A DNA stretch of 9,812 bases from an uncultured Phycisphaerales bacterium (GCA_946886375.1 CAMPIL010000115.1:1-9812), one strand, 5' to 3'; shown: positions 1-6,915, counted from the first letter of the stretch. Translations and numbers: made by a program. The notes: generated from the sequence alone by a model not told the origin.

Positions 1-1
1 T

Positions 2-154
2 CTGGATCATTTTGATCTGATCGTGCCGTGCGGCCTGGCGGGACGCAGCGTGACGAGCATGCGGCGCGAGTTGGGTGAAAAGGGCCCGAGCATGGATGAG
101 GTGAAGCGCGCGATGGTGGAGGGGTTCGAGCGCGCGGTGGATCGCACGCGATAG
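2..154 (+). CDS. lipB: Octanoyltransferase LipB, C-terminal fragment
   Basis: This is the last 50 codons of a gene that enters from the left edge; the stop is TAG at 152-154. The peptide reads FDLIVPCGLAGRSVTSM and then RRELGEKGPSMDEVK. This matches the C-terminal signature of LipB, which moves octanoate from acyl carrier protein to the lipoyl domains of 2-oxo-acid dehydrogenases and the glycine cleavage H protein in the cytoplasm. The cysteine of the PCG motif (codon 29-31) corresponds to the family's catalytic cysteine. The partner lysine lies upstream, outside the window. The distance from the PCG motif to the stop is normal for LipB. The final codons lie in a tandem duplication, and the in-frame stop is the first triplet after Arg-Thr-Arg. 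The next gene is convergent, with only 35 bp between the two stops. The family call is fairly secure although only a fragment is visible. Confidence 0.88.
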   Translation: MDHFDLIVPCGLAGRSVTSMRRELGEKGPSMDEVKRAMVEGFERAVDRTR

Positions 155-188
155 TGGTGGGGTTCGAGCGCGAGGTGGATCGCACGCG
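110..188. repeat. 38-bp tandem duplication at the lipB 3' end
   Basis: Bases 110-150 and 148-188 are nearly identical 41-bp copies with a 38-bp period. Three mismatches are visible: G/A in the GATGG versus GATAG word, A/T a few bases on, and C/A in GCGCGGTGG versus GCGAGGTGG. The period is not a multiple of three, so the second copy is out of frame with lipB. The lipB stop codon TAG (152-154) lies at the start of copy two, where the first copy reads TGG in the same alignment. Confidence 0.9.
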
Positions 189-189
189 T

Positions 190-1953
190 TCACACCCGGA
201 ATATCGCCCCCATCTTTTTCCCGATCATCAGGCTCGCGCCCACCAGCGTGACCGCGAGCAGGGCCATGCCCCACACGCCCATCGCACTGGCGATGTACAT
301 GCCGTCGCCCAGCCGCTCAAAGAGAATGTAAATCGCCTTGGTGATTGGAAAATGCGCTTCGCGCTGCGCGAGGATCAGCGAATCGCTGACCTCCAGCATC
401 GCGAAACTGAACGCGAGCAGGCCGCCAGCGATGAGATTCGCCGCGATCAACGGAATGATGATCGTGCGCACCGCGCGGATGCGGCCGGCCCCGAGATTCA
501 GCGCCGCCTCCTCCAGTTCGCCTGATGTCTGCTGCAACCCCGCCACGGTTGAACGCACCACGTACGGCAGCCGCCGCACCGCGTACGCAATGATGAGCAG
601 TGGGATCGGATTCGGCTCCGCGCCGATCACATCGACCCAACCTTCCAGGGGATCGCCTTCCGCAAACGGCCAGCGCAAACTCATCGCCACGAAACCGAAC
701 GCCATCACCAATCCGGGCACGGCCAGCGGCAGCATGCTCAAGGAATCCAGCAGCCCGCGCCCCCACAACCGCGTGCGCACGATCAAATAGCCGATCATCA
801 AACCCAGAATCAGATCAAGCGCGACCGCGACGCTTGCATAAAACAAACTGTTGCGGATCGAACCCACCGCCAGCGGGTGACTCAGCGCATCGGTGTAGTG
901 CGTCAAGGTGAATTCACGCGGCAGCACCGATTGATACCAGTGGCCGTTGGAGGTCAAACTCACCAGGATGACGCTGATGTGCGGCAGGATCGCGATGCCG
1001 ATGACTGACGCGAACGCGCCCGCGGCCAGCGCGCCCTTCAACCCGGTGAGTTGAACCACCTCGGAACGGATCGACGCCTTGGAATACATCGCGTACGCGC
1101 CGCGGCCGAACACGAACTTGCCCACGATGTACAGCATGATCGCCGACATCAGCATCACCGCCGTGAGCGCGTACGGCGTCTTGGACACCGCCATCTCCTT
1201 GATGCCGTTGAAAATCTGCACGGGCGTGACGATCTGGTAATCGAACATCAGCGGCGTGCCGAGTTCGGTGAAACTCCAGATGAACACAATCGTCGCGCCG
1301 GCGAACAGGCCGGGACGAATCAAGGGCAGGACGATCGTGAAGAACCGCTTCCACCACGATGCGCCAAGGTTTTCCGCCGCCTCCTCCAGCGCCGGGTCAA
1401 GGTTCGCCAGCGCGGCGGTGGCGTTGAGAAAGAGAATTGGATACAGCGCAAGGGCCTGGATGAACACGATGGCCCAGAAGCCGCCCTTGCCCAGGAAATC
1501 GATGCCGATTTCGATCAGACCAAGGTTCATCAGCAGCGCGTTGACGGACCCGCTGCGGCCGAGCAGGTGGCTCAGGCCGATCGCGCCGACGAACGGCGGC
1601 AGGATCATCGGCACGAGAATCAGCGCGCTCATCGCGCGCTTGCCGGGGAAGTCAAACTTCGCCGCCAAAACCGCCAGCGGCAGCGCGATCGCCACGCACG
1701 CCAGCGTGGTGCACACCGCGATGGTGAAACTGTTGAACAGGCCGGCCCGCAAAGCCGGGTCGGCGAAAATCGCCAAGACGTGGTGCAGCGTGAAGGCCCC
1801 CTCATCGCCGCGCGCGGTGCTCTGGAAACCCCCCTGCACCGTCAGCCAGATCGGATACAGCAGAAACGCCGCGAACAGGGCCAGCAGCAGGCCCATGAGC
1901 AGAACCGAAGGCAGACGGCGCAAACGCATGGCAAAAAGTGTACCGGCATACAT
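190..1953 (-). CDS. Fused two-domain ABC transporter permease (Fe(III)/spermidine/thiamine type)
   Basis: This is an inner-membrane permease of a binding-protein-dependent importer, about 587 residues long, with two homologous permease domains in one chain. Each half carries the cytoplasmic EAA loop that docks onto the ATPase: EEAAENLGASWWKRFFTIVLP at about residues 191-211 and EEAALNLGAGRIRAVRTIIIP at about 482-502. Roughly twelve hydrophobic segments are visible, the first just after MRLRRLPS. Length and fused layout fit the SfuB/FbpB/ThiP-like group, so Fe(III) is the commonest substrate. Thiamine, 2-aminoethylphosphonate or another small ion cannot be excluded. ATG at 1953 is used here. 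TTG at 1956 directly precedes it and ATG at 1929 is a third option. None has a strong Shine-Dalgarno. The gene abuts the stop of the upstream zinc-ribbon gene (TGA-TTG-ATG), so translational coupling is likely. No periplasmic binding protein or ATPase gene is in the window. Confidence 0.88.
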   Translation of the reverse strand: MYAGTLFAMRLRRLPSVLLMGLLLALFAAFLLYPIWLTVQGGFQSTARGDEGAFTLHHVLAIFADPALRAGLFNSFTIAVCTTLACVAIALPLAVLAAKFDFPGKRAMSALILVPMILPPFVGAIGLSHLLGRSGSVNALLMNLGLIEIGIDFLGKGGFWAIVFIQALALYPILFLNATAALANLDPALEEAAENLGASWWKRFFTIVLPLIRPGLFAGATIVFIWSFTELGTPLMFDYQIVTPVQIFNGIKEMAVSKTPYALTAVMLMSAIMLYIVGKFVFGRGAYAMYSKASIRSEVVQLTGLKGALAAGAFASVIGIAILPHISVILVSLTSNGHWYQSVLPREFTLTHYTDALSHPLAVGSIRNSLFYASVAVALDLILGLMIGYLIVRTRLWGRGLLDSLSMLPLAVPGLVMAFGFVAMSLRWPFAEGDPLEGWVDVIGAEPNPIPLLIIAYAVRRLPYVVRSTVAGLQQTSGELEEAALNLGAGRIRAVRTIIIPLIAANLIAGGLLAFSFAMLEVSDSLILAQREAHFPITKAIYILFERLGDGMYIASAMGVWGMALLAVTLVGASLMIGKKMGAIFRV

Positions 1954-1956
1954 CAA

Positions 1957-2841
1957 TCACCGCCCGCGCGTGGGTGGTGACAGGCCATCGGCGATCCACA
2001 GCAACGCCAGCGAATGACGCAGGCGCGGCGGAAGCAGCAGGCGAATCAGCCCGCGCACCACGCGGCGGCCCAGCAGCAGGCCGCCCATCAGTACGAACCA
2101 GTTGAAGACCAGCGACGCCAGCAGAAACGGCGGGCCGACCATTCGCCGCGCCTCCTGCCAGTACCAGTGGCGAGAATTCTGCCACTCCAGCCAGCCGTAG
2201 AGAAACGCAAATCCGGCTGCGATCGCCATGATCAACACGCTCAGCATCAGGTGACCGCGCCATCGATGGCCGAGCATCGCTGCGGACCAGAAACATCCGA
2301 GCAGGAAAACCACGATGCCCGCGGGAATCCAAATGAACAGCGCATCCCACGTCACGCCGCTGCGCCATCCACCGGCCTGCTGAAAGAGCGTTGCGTAATC
2401 CTGGTGGTCGCTCCATTGCTGCATCTCCGAGCCCGAGTACCCCAGCGATGGACTGGCGTTGGGCGCGGCGGCGATCATCGCCTGACGATGCTTTTCATAC
2501 TGTTCGTTGAGGTATTGCTGATACTCTCCGGCTGCCTCTTCCGCAGTGCCCAGGCTGAATCCGAAGATCGTCGCGCCGGTGGCCACCAGCATGCCCAGCA
2601 CAATCAACAGCCACAACCCCGCCAGCAGCGCGGCCCAGCGGCTTGCCCAGCGCCCGAGCAAAGGATATTCCTGCGGCGAGGCGACCGTGCCGCATTCCGG
2701 ACAGCGCACGATCAGCATGTTGTAGTGCGGCTCGCGCAGGACCGCCTGCCCGGTCAAGTTGTAGCCGCATTGAACGCACAACCGATCGCCCACGAGAATG
2801 CTGACGCGCTGTTCGGCTGGTTGTGGCGGTTGATCGTTCAT
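1957..2841 (-). CDS. Zinc-ribbon multi-pass membrane protein B, unknown function
   Basis: This is a 294-residue protein that I cannot assign to a named function. An N-terminal zinc ribbon is formed by C22-x2-C25 (CVQCGYNLTGQ) and C47-x2-C50 (VRCPECG). About four membrane helices follow, at roughly residues 66-90, 168-190, 197-216 and 238-258. A polar, partly charged stretch at about 98-165 (EEAAGEYQQYLNEQYEKHRQ onward) separates helices one and two. Ribbons of the form CxxCGYxL...CPxC in front of helices are frequent in planctomycete membrane proteins (family knowledge). The ATG at 2841 overlaps the upstream TGA as ATGA, which fixes this start. The reading frame stays open to 3219, but that extension lacks recognisable motifs and overlaps the neighbour. 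The protein shares the ribbon layout and the [DE]PHY motif with the gene just upstream and is probably its paralogue. It leads directly into the ABC permease. Confidence 0.8.
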   Translation of the reverse strand: MNDQPPQPAEQRVSILVGDRLCVQCGYNLTGQAVLREPHYNMLIVRCPECGTVASPQEYPLLGRWASRWAALLAGLWLLIVLGMLVATGATIFGFSLGTAEEAAGEYQQYLNEQYEKHRQAMIAAAPNASPSLGYSGSEMQQWSDHQDYATLFQQAGGWRSGVTWDALFIWIPAGIVVFLLGCFWSAAMLGHRWRGHLMLSVLIMAIAAGFAFLYGWLEWQNSRHWYWQEARRMVGPPFLLASLVFNWFVLMGGLLLGRRVVRGLIRLLLPPRLRHSLALLWIADGLSPPTRGR

Positions 2842-3497
2842 GCGGCGATCCTCAGTTTCCGCATCCGCACGCGCCGCTTGCGCCAGCGCTGCCTGCGATG
2901 AATACGGTAGGAACGCCGCACGCCGTGTCCCAGCGGAATGCCCAGCGCGGCAACCGCCATCGCTCCGGCCAGCGTGACGATGCGAAACAGGAACAATCCA
3001 GCCATGTCGTCCGGCATGTCGGGCCCATCCGTTGAGCCGATGGCGCGATGAATTTCGTACACGATGAAATCCATGTTCGAGAGCACGCCGATGATTGCGA
3101 TCCATGCCGGCCACACCCAGCGGGCGCGCAGATGGGCAAAGCCCACGGTCAGCCACATGCCCGTGCCGATCTGAAACACGAAGGAGTAGCCCAGCGTCAC
3201 CCTTTGGATCCAATACCACTCAGTAGGGCTCGCGGCATTCTGGGCCAGCAGCACGACGACGGATACGTTCAGCACGATCAGCAGCAGCATGAGCGCTGCG
3301 TGCCAGAACAACAGCCAGATGGCGCGGTCCATACGCAGGAAGGTACGCCAGGCGCGCTGCAGCGGGTGCATCCGCCTCACGCACGCATGGGCGCAGCGCG
3401 GGCAAACCACCAGCGGCAGGTGGTAGTGCGGATCGCGCTGCGCCCTGATGCGCGCCAGATCGAATCCGCATTGAATGCACAGGTGCGCGATCGCCAT
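2838..3497 (-). CDS. Zinc-ribbon multi-pass membrane protein A, unknown function
   Basis: This 219-residue protein is the first gene of the three-gene minus-strand operon. It begins MAIAHLCIQCGFDLARIRAQ. The ribbon ligands are C7, C10, C32 and C35 (VVCPRC), with an extra C39. The motif RDPHYHLPLVVCPRC aligns with REPHYNMLIVRCPEC of the downstream protein. About four hydrophobic segments lie at roughly residues 57-85, 103-120, 128-147 and 166-190. The tail is strikingly basic (RRQRWRKRRVRMRKLR) and probably cytoplasmic. The start at 3497 is chosen because the protein opens straight into the ribbon. The frame is open upstream to 3896, but that stretch overlaps the divergent transporter gene and has no conserved look. 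The ribosome site is weak (GAGTGAAG). The stop overlaps the next ATG by 4 nt. The function is unknown; sensing or assembly at the membrane is only a guess. Confidence 0.75.
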   Translation of the reverse strand: MAIAHLCIQCGFDLARIRAQRDPHYHLPLVVCPRCAHACVRRMHPLQRAWRTFLRMDRAIWLLFWHAALMLLLIVLNVSVVVLLAQNAASPTEWYWIQRVTLGYSFVFQIGTGMWLTVGFAHLRARWVWPAWIAIIGVLSNMDFIVYEIHRAIGSTDGPDMPDDMAGLFLFRIVTLAGAMAVAALGIPLGHGVRRSYRIHRRQRWRKRRVRMRKLRIAA

Positions 3498-3514
3498 GCA
3501 CTTCACTCTACCAG

Positions 3515-3530
3515 CCCCATGTGTATGGGG
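3515..3530. promoter_or_regulatory. Perfect hairpin upstream of the zinc-ribbon operon
   Basis: CCCCAT-GTGT-ATGGGG forms a perfect 6-bp stem with a 4-nt loop. It lies 17 bp upstream of the ATG of zinc-ribbon gene A, in the 203-bp spacer between divergent genes. A second inverted repeat, ATTCGC-G-GCGAAT, lies at 3563-3575. Either could be an operator or a 5' leader structure. Neither is followed by a T-run, so a terminator role is unlikely. I recognise no specific regulator. Confidence 0.35.
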
Positions 3531-3686
3531 AATTGACGAACGGGCTTGCAGGCATCTGGGCAATTCGCGGCGAATGGGGTGCGGTCCGGCTGACGCGAAT
3601 TGTGGTTGGATCTGCTGATCTCGCGTGGCCGTGGCATCGGCTGTATGCTTTGGAAGTTGCGCAAGAACGATTCGACCGACCGTGAC

Positions 3687-3704
3687 AGGATGATGCAGCG
3701 TTGA
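3687..3704 (+). promoter_or_regulatory. Ribosome binding site and mini-cistron overlapping the TTG start
   Basis: AGGA at 3687-3690 lies 10 nt before the TTG at 3701 and is the best argument for that start. The same stretch contains ATGATGCAGCGTTGA (3690-3704), a four-codon frame MMQR whose TGA overlaps the TTG as TTGA. This could be a coupling leader or chance. A TATGCT hexamer at 3644-3649 could be a -10 box, but I find no convincing -35 at the right distance. Confidence 0.35.
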
Positions 3705-5917
3705 GCGATTTGCGGCAGCCCTCCAATTCCAACTCCGGGTCCACCCCCGGAGCAGGCCCCGGCGCAAGTCCGGGGTCAGACCCCGGGCTGCAGCGCGCGC
3801 CGGAGTGGCCGCAGACGCCGCCGCCGGCGGGTTCTCCGCCCGGGCCGATCGTTCCCGGTCTGACGCCAAAGCCTCAGCCCGAGGCCACTTCCCCAATGAA
3901 GGCGCCGCGGCCGATTCTTTCGATCCCGGAGACTCCGCTGGGCGACGCCAATCACGGCTGGCTGCGCAAGACGTGTCGCAGGATTCTGTTCGGCCGGCCG
4001 CGCGACATCGGCGACCGACAGGTGTTTCACCACCTTTCGCTCATCGCGTTCCTGGCCTGGGTCGGGCTGGGGTCGGATGGGCTTTCGTCCTCGGCCTACG
4101 GCCCGGCCGAGGCGTACATCGCGCTGCGCGAACACACCTATCTCGCGCTGGCGATGGCGATCATCACGCCTTTCACTGTTTTCATCATCGCCACGTCGTA
4201 TGCCAAGATCATCGAAGCCTTTCCGCAAGGCGGCGGCGGATACGTGGTGGCGACGAAACTGCTGGGACCGGGTCCGGGCGTGGTCAGCGGAGCTGCGCTG
4301 GTCGTCGATTACGTACTCACGCTGACAGTGTCGATTGCCGCGGCGGGCGAGGCCATCTTCAGCCTGCTGCCGATCCACTGGCAATTCGCCAAAGTGCCCA
4401 CGGAGGTCGCGCTGATCATCGTGGGCATCATCGTGAACATCCGCGGCCTGAAGGACGCGGTGCTTCCGCTGGTGCCGATCTTCGTCTTCTTTATTTTCAC
4501 GCACTTGATTCTGATCGCGGCGGGATTCGTCCGGGAGGCTCCGACCGCCGGCGAGACAATGGTGCAGGTGACCGATGGTTTTGAATCCGGTTGGCGCACG
4601 CTCGGGTTCTGGGGCTTGTTCGTGATCTTCCTGCGCGCCTATTCACTGGGCGCGGGAACGTACACGGGCATTGAGGCTGTCTCCAATGGGTTGAACTACA
4701 TGCGCGAGCCGCGCGTGCTCACAGGCAAGCGCACCATGGCATACATGGGATTCTCGCTGGCGATTCTGTCCGCAGGATTGCTGCTGAACTTCCTGTTCAT
4801 GGGCGTGCACCCGCAGGAAGACAGGCTGTTGAACGCGATCCTCGCTGAGCGCGTGGTGGAGGGCTGGCCTGAAGCGCTGGGCGACGGCTTTGTGTGGGCG
4901 ACGATGCTCGCCGAGGCGCTGATTTTGATCGTGGCGGCGCAGACGGGGTTCATCGGCGGGCCACGCGTGCTGGCCAACATGGCCCTGGACGGCTGGGTCC
5001 CCCGGCGGTTCGCTTCGCTTTCCGATCGCCTGACGACCCAGAACGGAATTCTGTTGATGGGCGCCACCGCGACAGCCGCGCTGCTGCTGGTCAGCGGCAA
5101 CCTGCACGTGCTGATCATCATGTACACCATCAACGTGTTCATCTCCTTCACGCTGTCGATGGCGGGAATGCTGCGGCGGTCGATCGGCAATTGGATGCGC
5201 GGGCGCGATCGTGCGGTGAGCGAGACCGCGCTGTTTGCCACGGGCCTGGTGTTGTGCGTGACGATTCTGCTGGGGACGTCGATTCTGCGTTTCCGCGAGG
5301 CAGGCGCGTACGCGCTGATCGTGACGACGCTGTTTGTGCTGTTGTGCTTTGCGATCCGCAGGCATTATCGCGCCGTGTCAGTGAGGATTCTGCAGTTGCA
5401 GCGCGACCTGCGCGTGCCGGACAAGGCTCATGCGCCCACGCCGCCGCCGTTTGATCCCAGCAAGCCCACCGCGGCGGTGCTGGTGGGCGGCTACAGCGGC
5501 CTGGGCATGCACACCATGCTTGGGGCGATGACTTCGTTTGGCGGATATTTCAAGAACGTGGTGTTCGTGAGGGTGGGCGTGATTGACAGCGGCGCGTTCA
5601 AAGGCGAAGCGGAACTGGAAGCCCTCAAGCGCAAGACCGAAGAGGACCTCGAGAAGTACGTTGAACTGGCCAATCGACTGGGCATTCCCGCGGAGTACCG
5701 CTGCGTGGTGGGGATTGATCCGGTGGAAGCGCTTGAGGGGCTGTGCCTGCACGTGCAGAAGGAATTCGGGCGGATTTCGTTCTTCGCAGGCCAACTGACA
5801 TTCCGGCAGGAGCGATGGTTTGACCGCATTCTGCACAACCAGACGGCGTTCACGCTGCAGCGGCGACTGCACTGGGCAGGGATTCCGATCTTGATTCTGC
5901 CGATCCGCGTGCGATAA
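3701..5917 (+). CDS. APC-superfamily transporter, KimA-like (K+ or amino acid uptake)
   Basis: This is a 738-residue membrane transporter. Residues 1-65 are a Pro/Gly/Ser-rich extension. About 12 helices span roughly 113-553, and a soluble C-terminal domain covers about 588-738. Family motifs are clear: GSDGLSSSAYGPAEAYIAL (124-142), AFPQGGGGYVVATKLLG (173-189), VVDYVLTLTVSIAAAGEAIF (201-220) and GTYTGIEAVSNG (319-330). These correspond to the potassium importer KimA and related APC permeases. The Asp and Tyr of SDGLSSSAY and the DY pair are residues of the KimA ion path, as I recall it. The tail (GGYSGLGMHTMLGAM, RVGVIDSGAFKGE, ending ILPIRVR) resembles the nucleotide-binding-like domain of such transporters. 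TTG at 3701 has an AGGA site. ATG at 3896 (residue 66), just before the conserved part, is the main alternative. The superfamily is secure. Potassium is favoured over amino acids only by similarity. Confidence 0.88.
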   Translation: MSDLRQPSNSNSGSTPGAGPGASPGSDPGLQRAPEWPQTPPPAGSPPGPIVPGLTPKPQPEATSPMKAPRPILSIPETPLGDANHGWLRKTCRRILFGRPRDIGDRQVFHHLSLIAFLAWVGLGSDGLSSSAYGPAEAYIALREHTYLALAMAIITPFTVFIIATSYAKIIEAFPQGGGGYVVATKLLGPGPGVVSGAALVVDYVLTLTVSIAAAGEAIFSLLPIHWQFAKVPTEVALIIVGIIVNIRGLKDAVLPLVPIFVFFIFTHLILIAAGFVREAPTAGETMVQVTDGFESGWRTLGFWGLFVIFLRAYSLGAGTYTGIEAVSNGLNYMREPRVLTGKRTMAYMGFSLAILSAGLLLNFLFMGVHPQEDRLLNAILAERVVEGWPEALGDGFVWATMLAEALILIVAAQTGFIGGPRVLANMALDGWVPRRFASLSDRLTTQNGILLMGATATAALLLVSGNLHVLIIMYTINVFISFTLSMAGMLRRSIGNWMRGRDRAVSETALFATGLVLCVTILLGTSILRFREAGAYALIVTTLFVLLCFAIRRHYRAVSVRILQLQRDLRVPDKAHAPTPPPFDPSKPTAAVLVGGYSGLGMHTMLGAMTSFGGYFKNVVFVRVGVIDSGAFKGEAELEALKRKTEEDLEKYVELANRLGIPAEYRCVVGIDPVEALEGLCLHVQKEFGRISFFAGQLTFRQERWFDRILHNQTAFTLQRRLHWAGIPILILPIRVR

Positions 5918-5995
5918 CCGCCGGCGGAATTCGCAAGCGCAAGGCGGCGCGGCGACGCAGCGGCGCGGCGCATGAGTCAGCCCGGCGAAGGCACT

Positions 5996-6372
5996 GGCGC
6001 GGCAACGCGACCGCACCACAATAAGCCACTACGGGCAACAACGCGGCCATCGCGGCAAACGCATCAACGCAGGTCGCGCAATAGCGCGGCAAGCGCGACA
6101 TTGCAACGACGCGACAACGCGACATTGCAACCGCGCCAAACGCGGCCATGTGGCAAACGCATCCACACATCAAGGCGGCGATGCGGTGACGCGCCAAACG
6201 CATGAGCAGGCCGCAAAACATCACAACAATGCAACAGCACAACAATGCGGCCAGCCTGACCAACGCCTCAACGCGACAACGCAATGGCGCAATAACCGGC
6301 CAAGCGGCCAAGCGGCAACGCGGCAAGCGCGGCAAACGCGGCAAACGCGGCAAACGCATCAACGCGCTCACG
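5996..6372. repeat. T-poor low-complexity block of GCGGCAA/CAACGC words
   Basis: The plus strand is built from words such as GCGGCAAACGC, CATCAACGC and GCGACATTGCAAC. The last occurs twice 24 bp apart, at 6095-6107 and 6119-6131. Thymine is strikingly scarce: bases 6301-6360 contain a single T. Frames in both directions translate to simple-sequence peptides, so this is probably non-coding DNA grown by slippage. Confidence 0.7.
6297..6356. repeat. 8-9 bp tandem array (CGGCAAACG)
   Basis: Seven head-to-tail units are visible: CGGCCAAG twice (6297-6312), CGGCAACG (6313-6320), CGGCAAGCG (6321-6329) and CGGCAAACG three times (6330-6356). CATCAACG and CGCTCACG follow as decayed units. Exact identity of the last three suggests recent slippage. 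Confidence 0.85.
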
Positions 6373-6650
6373 CAGGGCGCAATAGCTTGGCGTCAGATCG
6401 GCGCCAACGGTCAGATGCTGACACAAAGGGCGGGTGCCGCGCCGGGACGTTGTCGGAAAACTCAGTCCATCATTGCAACGGCACAACATCACGGCCGCTC
6501 GGCCAACAGCGGCGGTGGCGGTGGCAATGGCGGGGCCTGCGGCGGCGACCATGCCGGTGGCGCTGGCGCAGTGGTGACAACCGCAGCAGCGGCGACACGG
6601 TCCGACGCGCGACGTGTGCGTGCCGCGACGCGACCTGGGCCATCCGTGAC

Positions 6651-6678
6651 ATATTGAGTTTTCGCTAAAAATGAATTC
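6651..6678 (+). repeat. Palindromic 28-bp repeat, copy 1
   Basis: ATATTGAGTTTTCGCTAAAA followed by ATGAATTC. This copy has C instead of A inside the central palindrome TTTTAGCTAAAA, which also removes the TAG triplet. The next 20 bp (about GTCAGATC...CGGCAGCC) are shared with copy 3. Confidence 0.85.
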
Positions 6679-6738
6679 GTCAGATCAAACTCGGCAGCCT
6701 GCCCGCGACGGGTTATCCAGGTCGATGACGCTCGCGAT

Positions 6739-6766
6739 ATATTGAGTTTTAGCTAAAACTAATTCC
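6739..6766 (+). repeat. Palindromic 28-bp repeat, copy 2
   Basis: ATATTGAGTTTTAGCTAAAA followed by CTAATTCC. In this copy the palindrome reaches 16 bp (AGTTTTAGCTAAAACT). It is preceded by CGCGAT, as is copy 4. The ATG seen in the other copies is absent. Confidence 0.88.
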
Positions 6767-6837
6767 TTGTACCCGGCCCTTTGGCTTCAGGGCGATGGAG
6801 CTGGGGATTTTGCATCTGTGTTCATCGACGCATCGGC

Positions 6838-6874
6838 CGCTGCGTGTGCTGTTCTTTGCACACCGACAGCAGCG
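6838..6874. other. Two-step GC hairpin between repeat copies 2 and 3
   Basis: CGCTGC pairs with GCAGCG as outer stem and GTGTGC with GCACAC as inner stem, closing an 8-nt TGTTCTTT loop with a CGACA bulge on one side. It is flanked by a 10-bp direct repeat GCATCTGTGT at 6812-6821 and 6874-6883. It could fold in RNA or as a cruciform. No T-run follows. Confidence 0.5.
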
Positions 6875-6887
6875 CATCTGTGTCGTC

Positions 6888-6915
6888 ATATTGAGTTTTA
6901 GCTAAAAATGATTTC
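6888..6915 (+). repeat. Palindromic 28-bp repeat, copy 3
   Basis: ATATTGAGTTTTAGCTAAAA followed by ATGATTTC, the consensus form, identical to copy 4 over 28 bp. Downstream bases (ATCAGAG...CGGCAGCC) match the flank of copy 1, so the repeated unit is longer than the core, about 86-88 bp, ending in CGCGAT before the next copy. Confidence 0.9.

Noticed and set aside
1051..2017. Long plus-strand frames opposite the ABC permease
   Set aside because: They are shadow frames of GC-rich coding DNA, dominated by Arg, Gln and His, with no motifs.
2842..3219. N-terminal extension of zinc-ribbon protein B
   Set aside because: The frame is open but overlaps zinc-ribbon gene A, and its translation shows no recognisable motif. 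The ATGA overlap marks the natural start.
3498..3896. N-terminal extension of zinc-ribbon protein A into the transporter gene
   Set aside because: It runs antisense into the KimA-like gene, has no recognisable motif and lacks a start signal. The protein body begins at the ribbon (3497).
5918..5960. Intrinsic terminator after the KimA-like gene
   Set aside because: The palindrome CCGCCGGCGG follows the stop, but there is no loop or T-run.
5850..6371. 173-codon minus-strand frame rich in Leu, Ala and Cys
   Set aside because: It overlaps the end of the KimA-like gene and its composition (RLPRLPRLPR, CCC runs) simply mirrors the low-complexity DNA. No motif was recognised.
6150..6668. Overlapping plus-strand frames with RQTRQT, GKRGKR and Gly-rich runs
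   Set aside because: These are simple-sequence translations of a tandem repeat, in several frames at once, ending at the stop codons of the first palindromic repeat.
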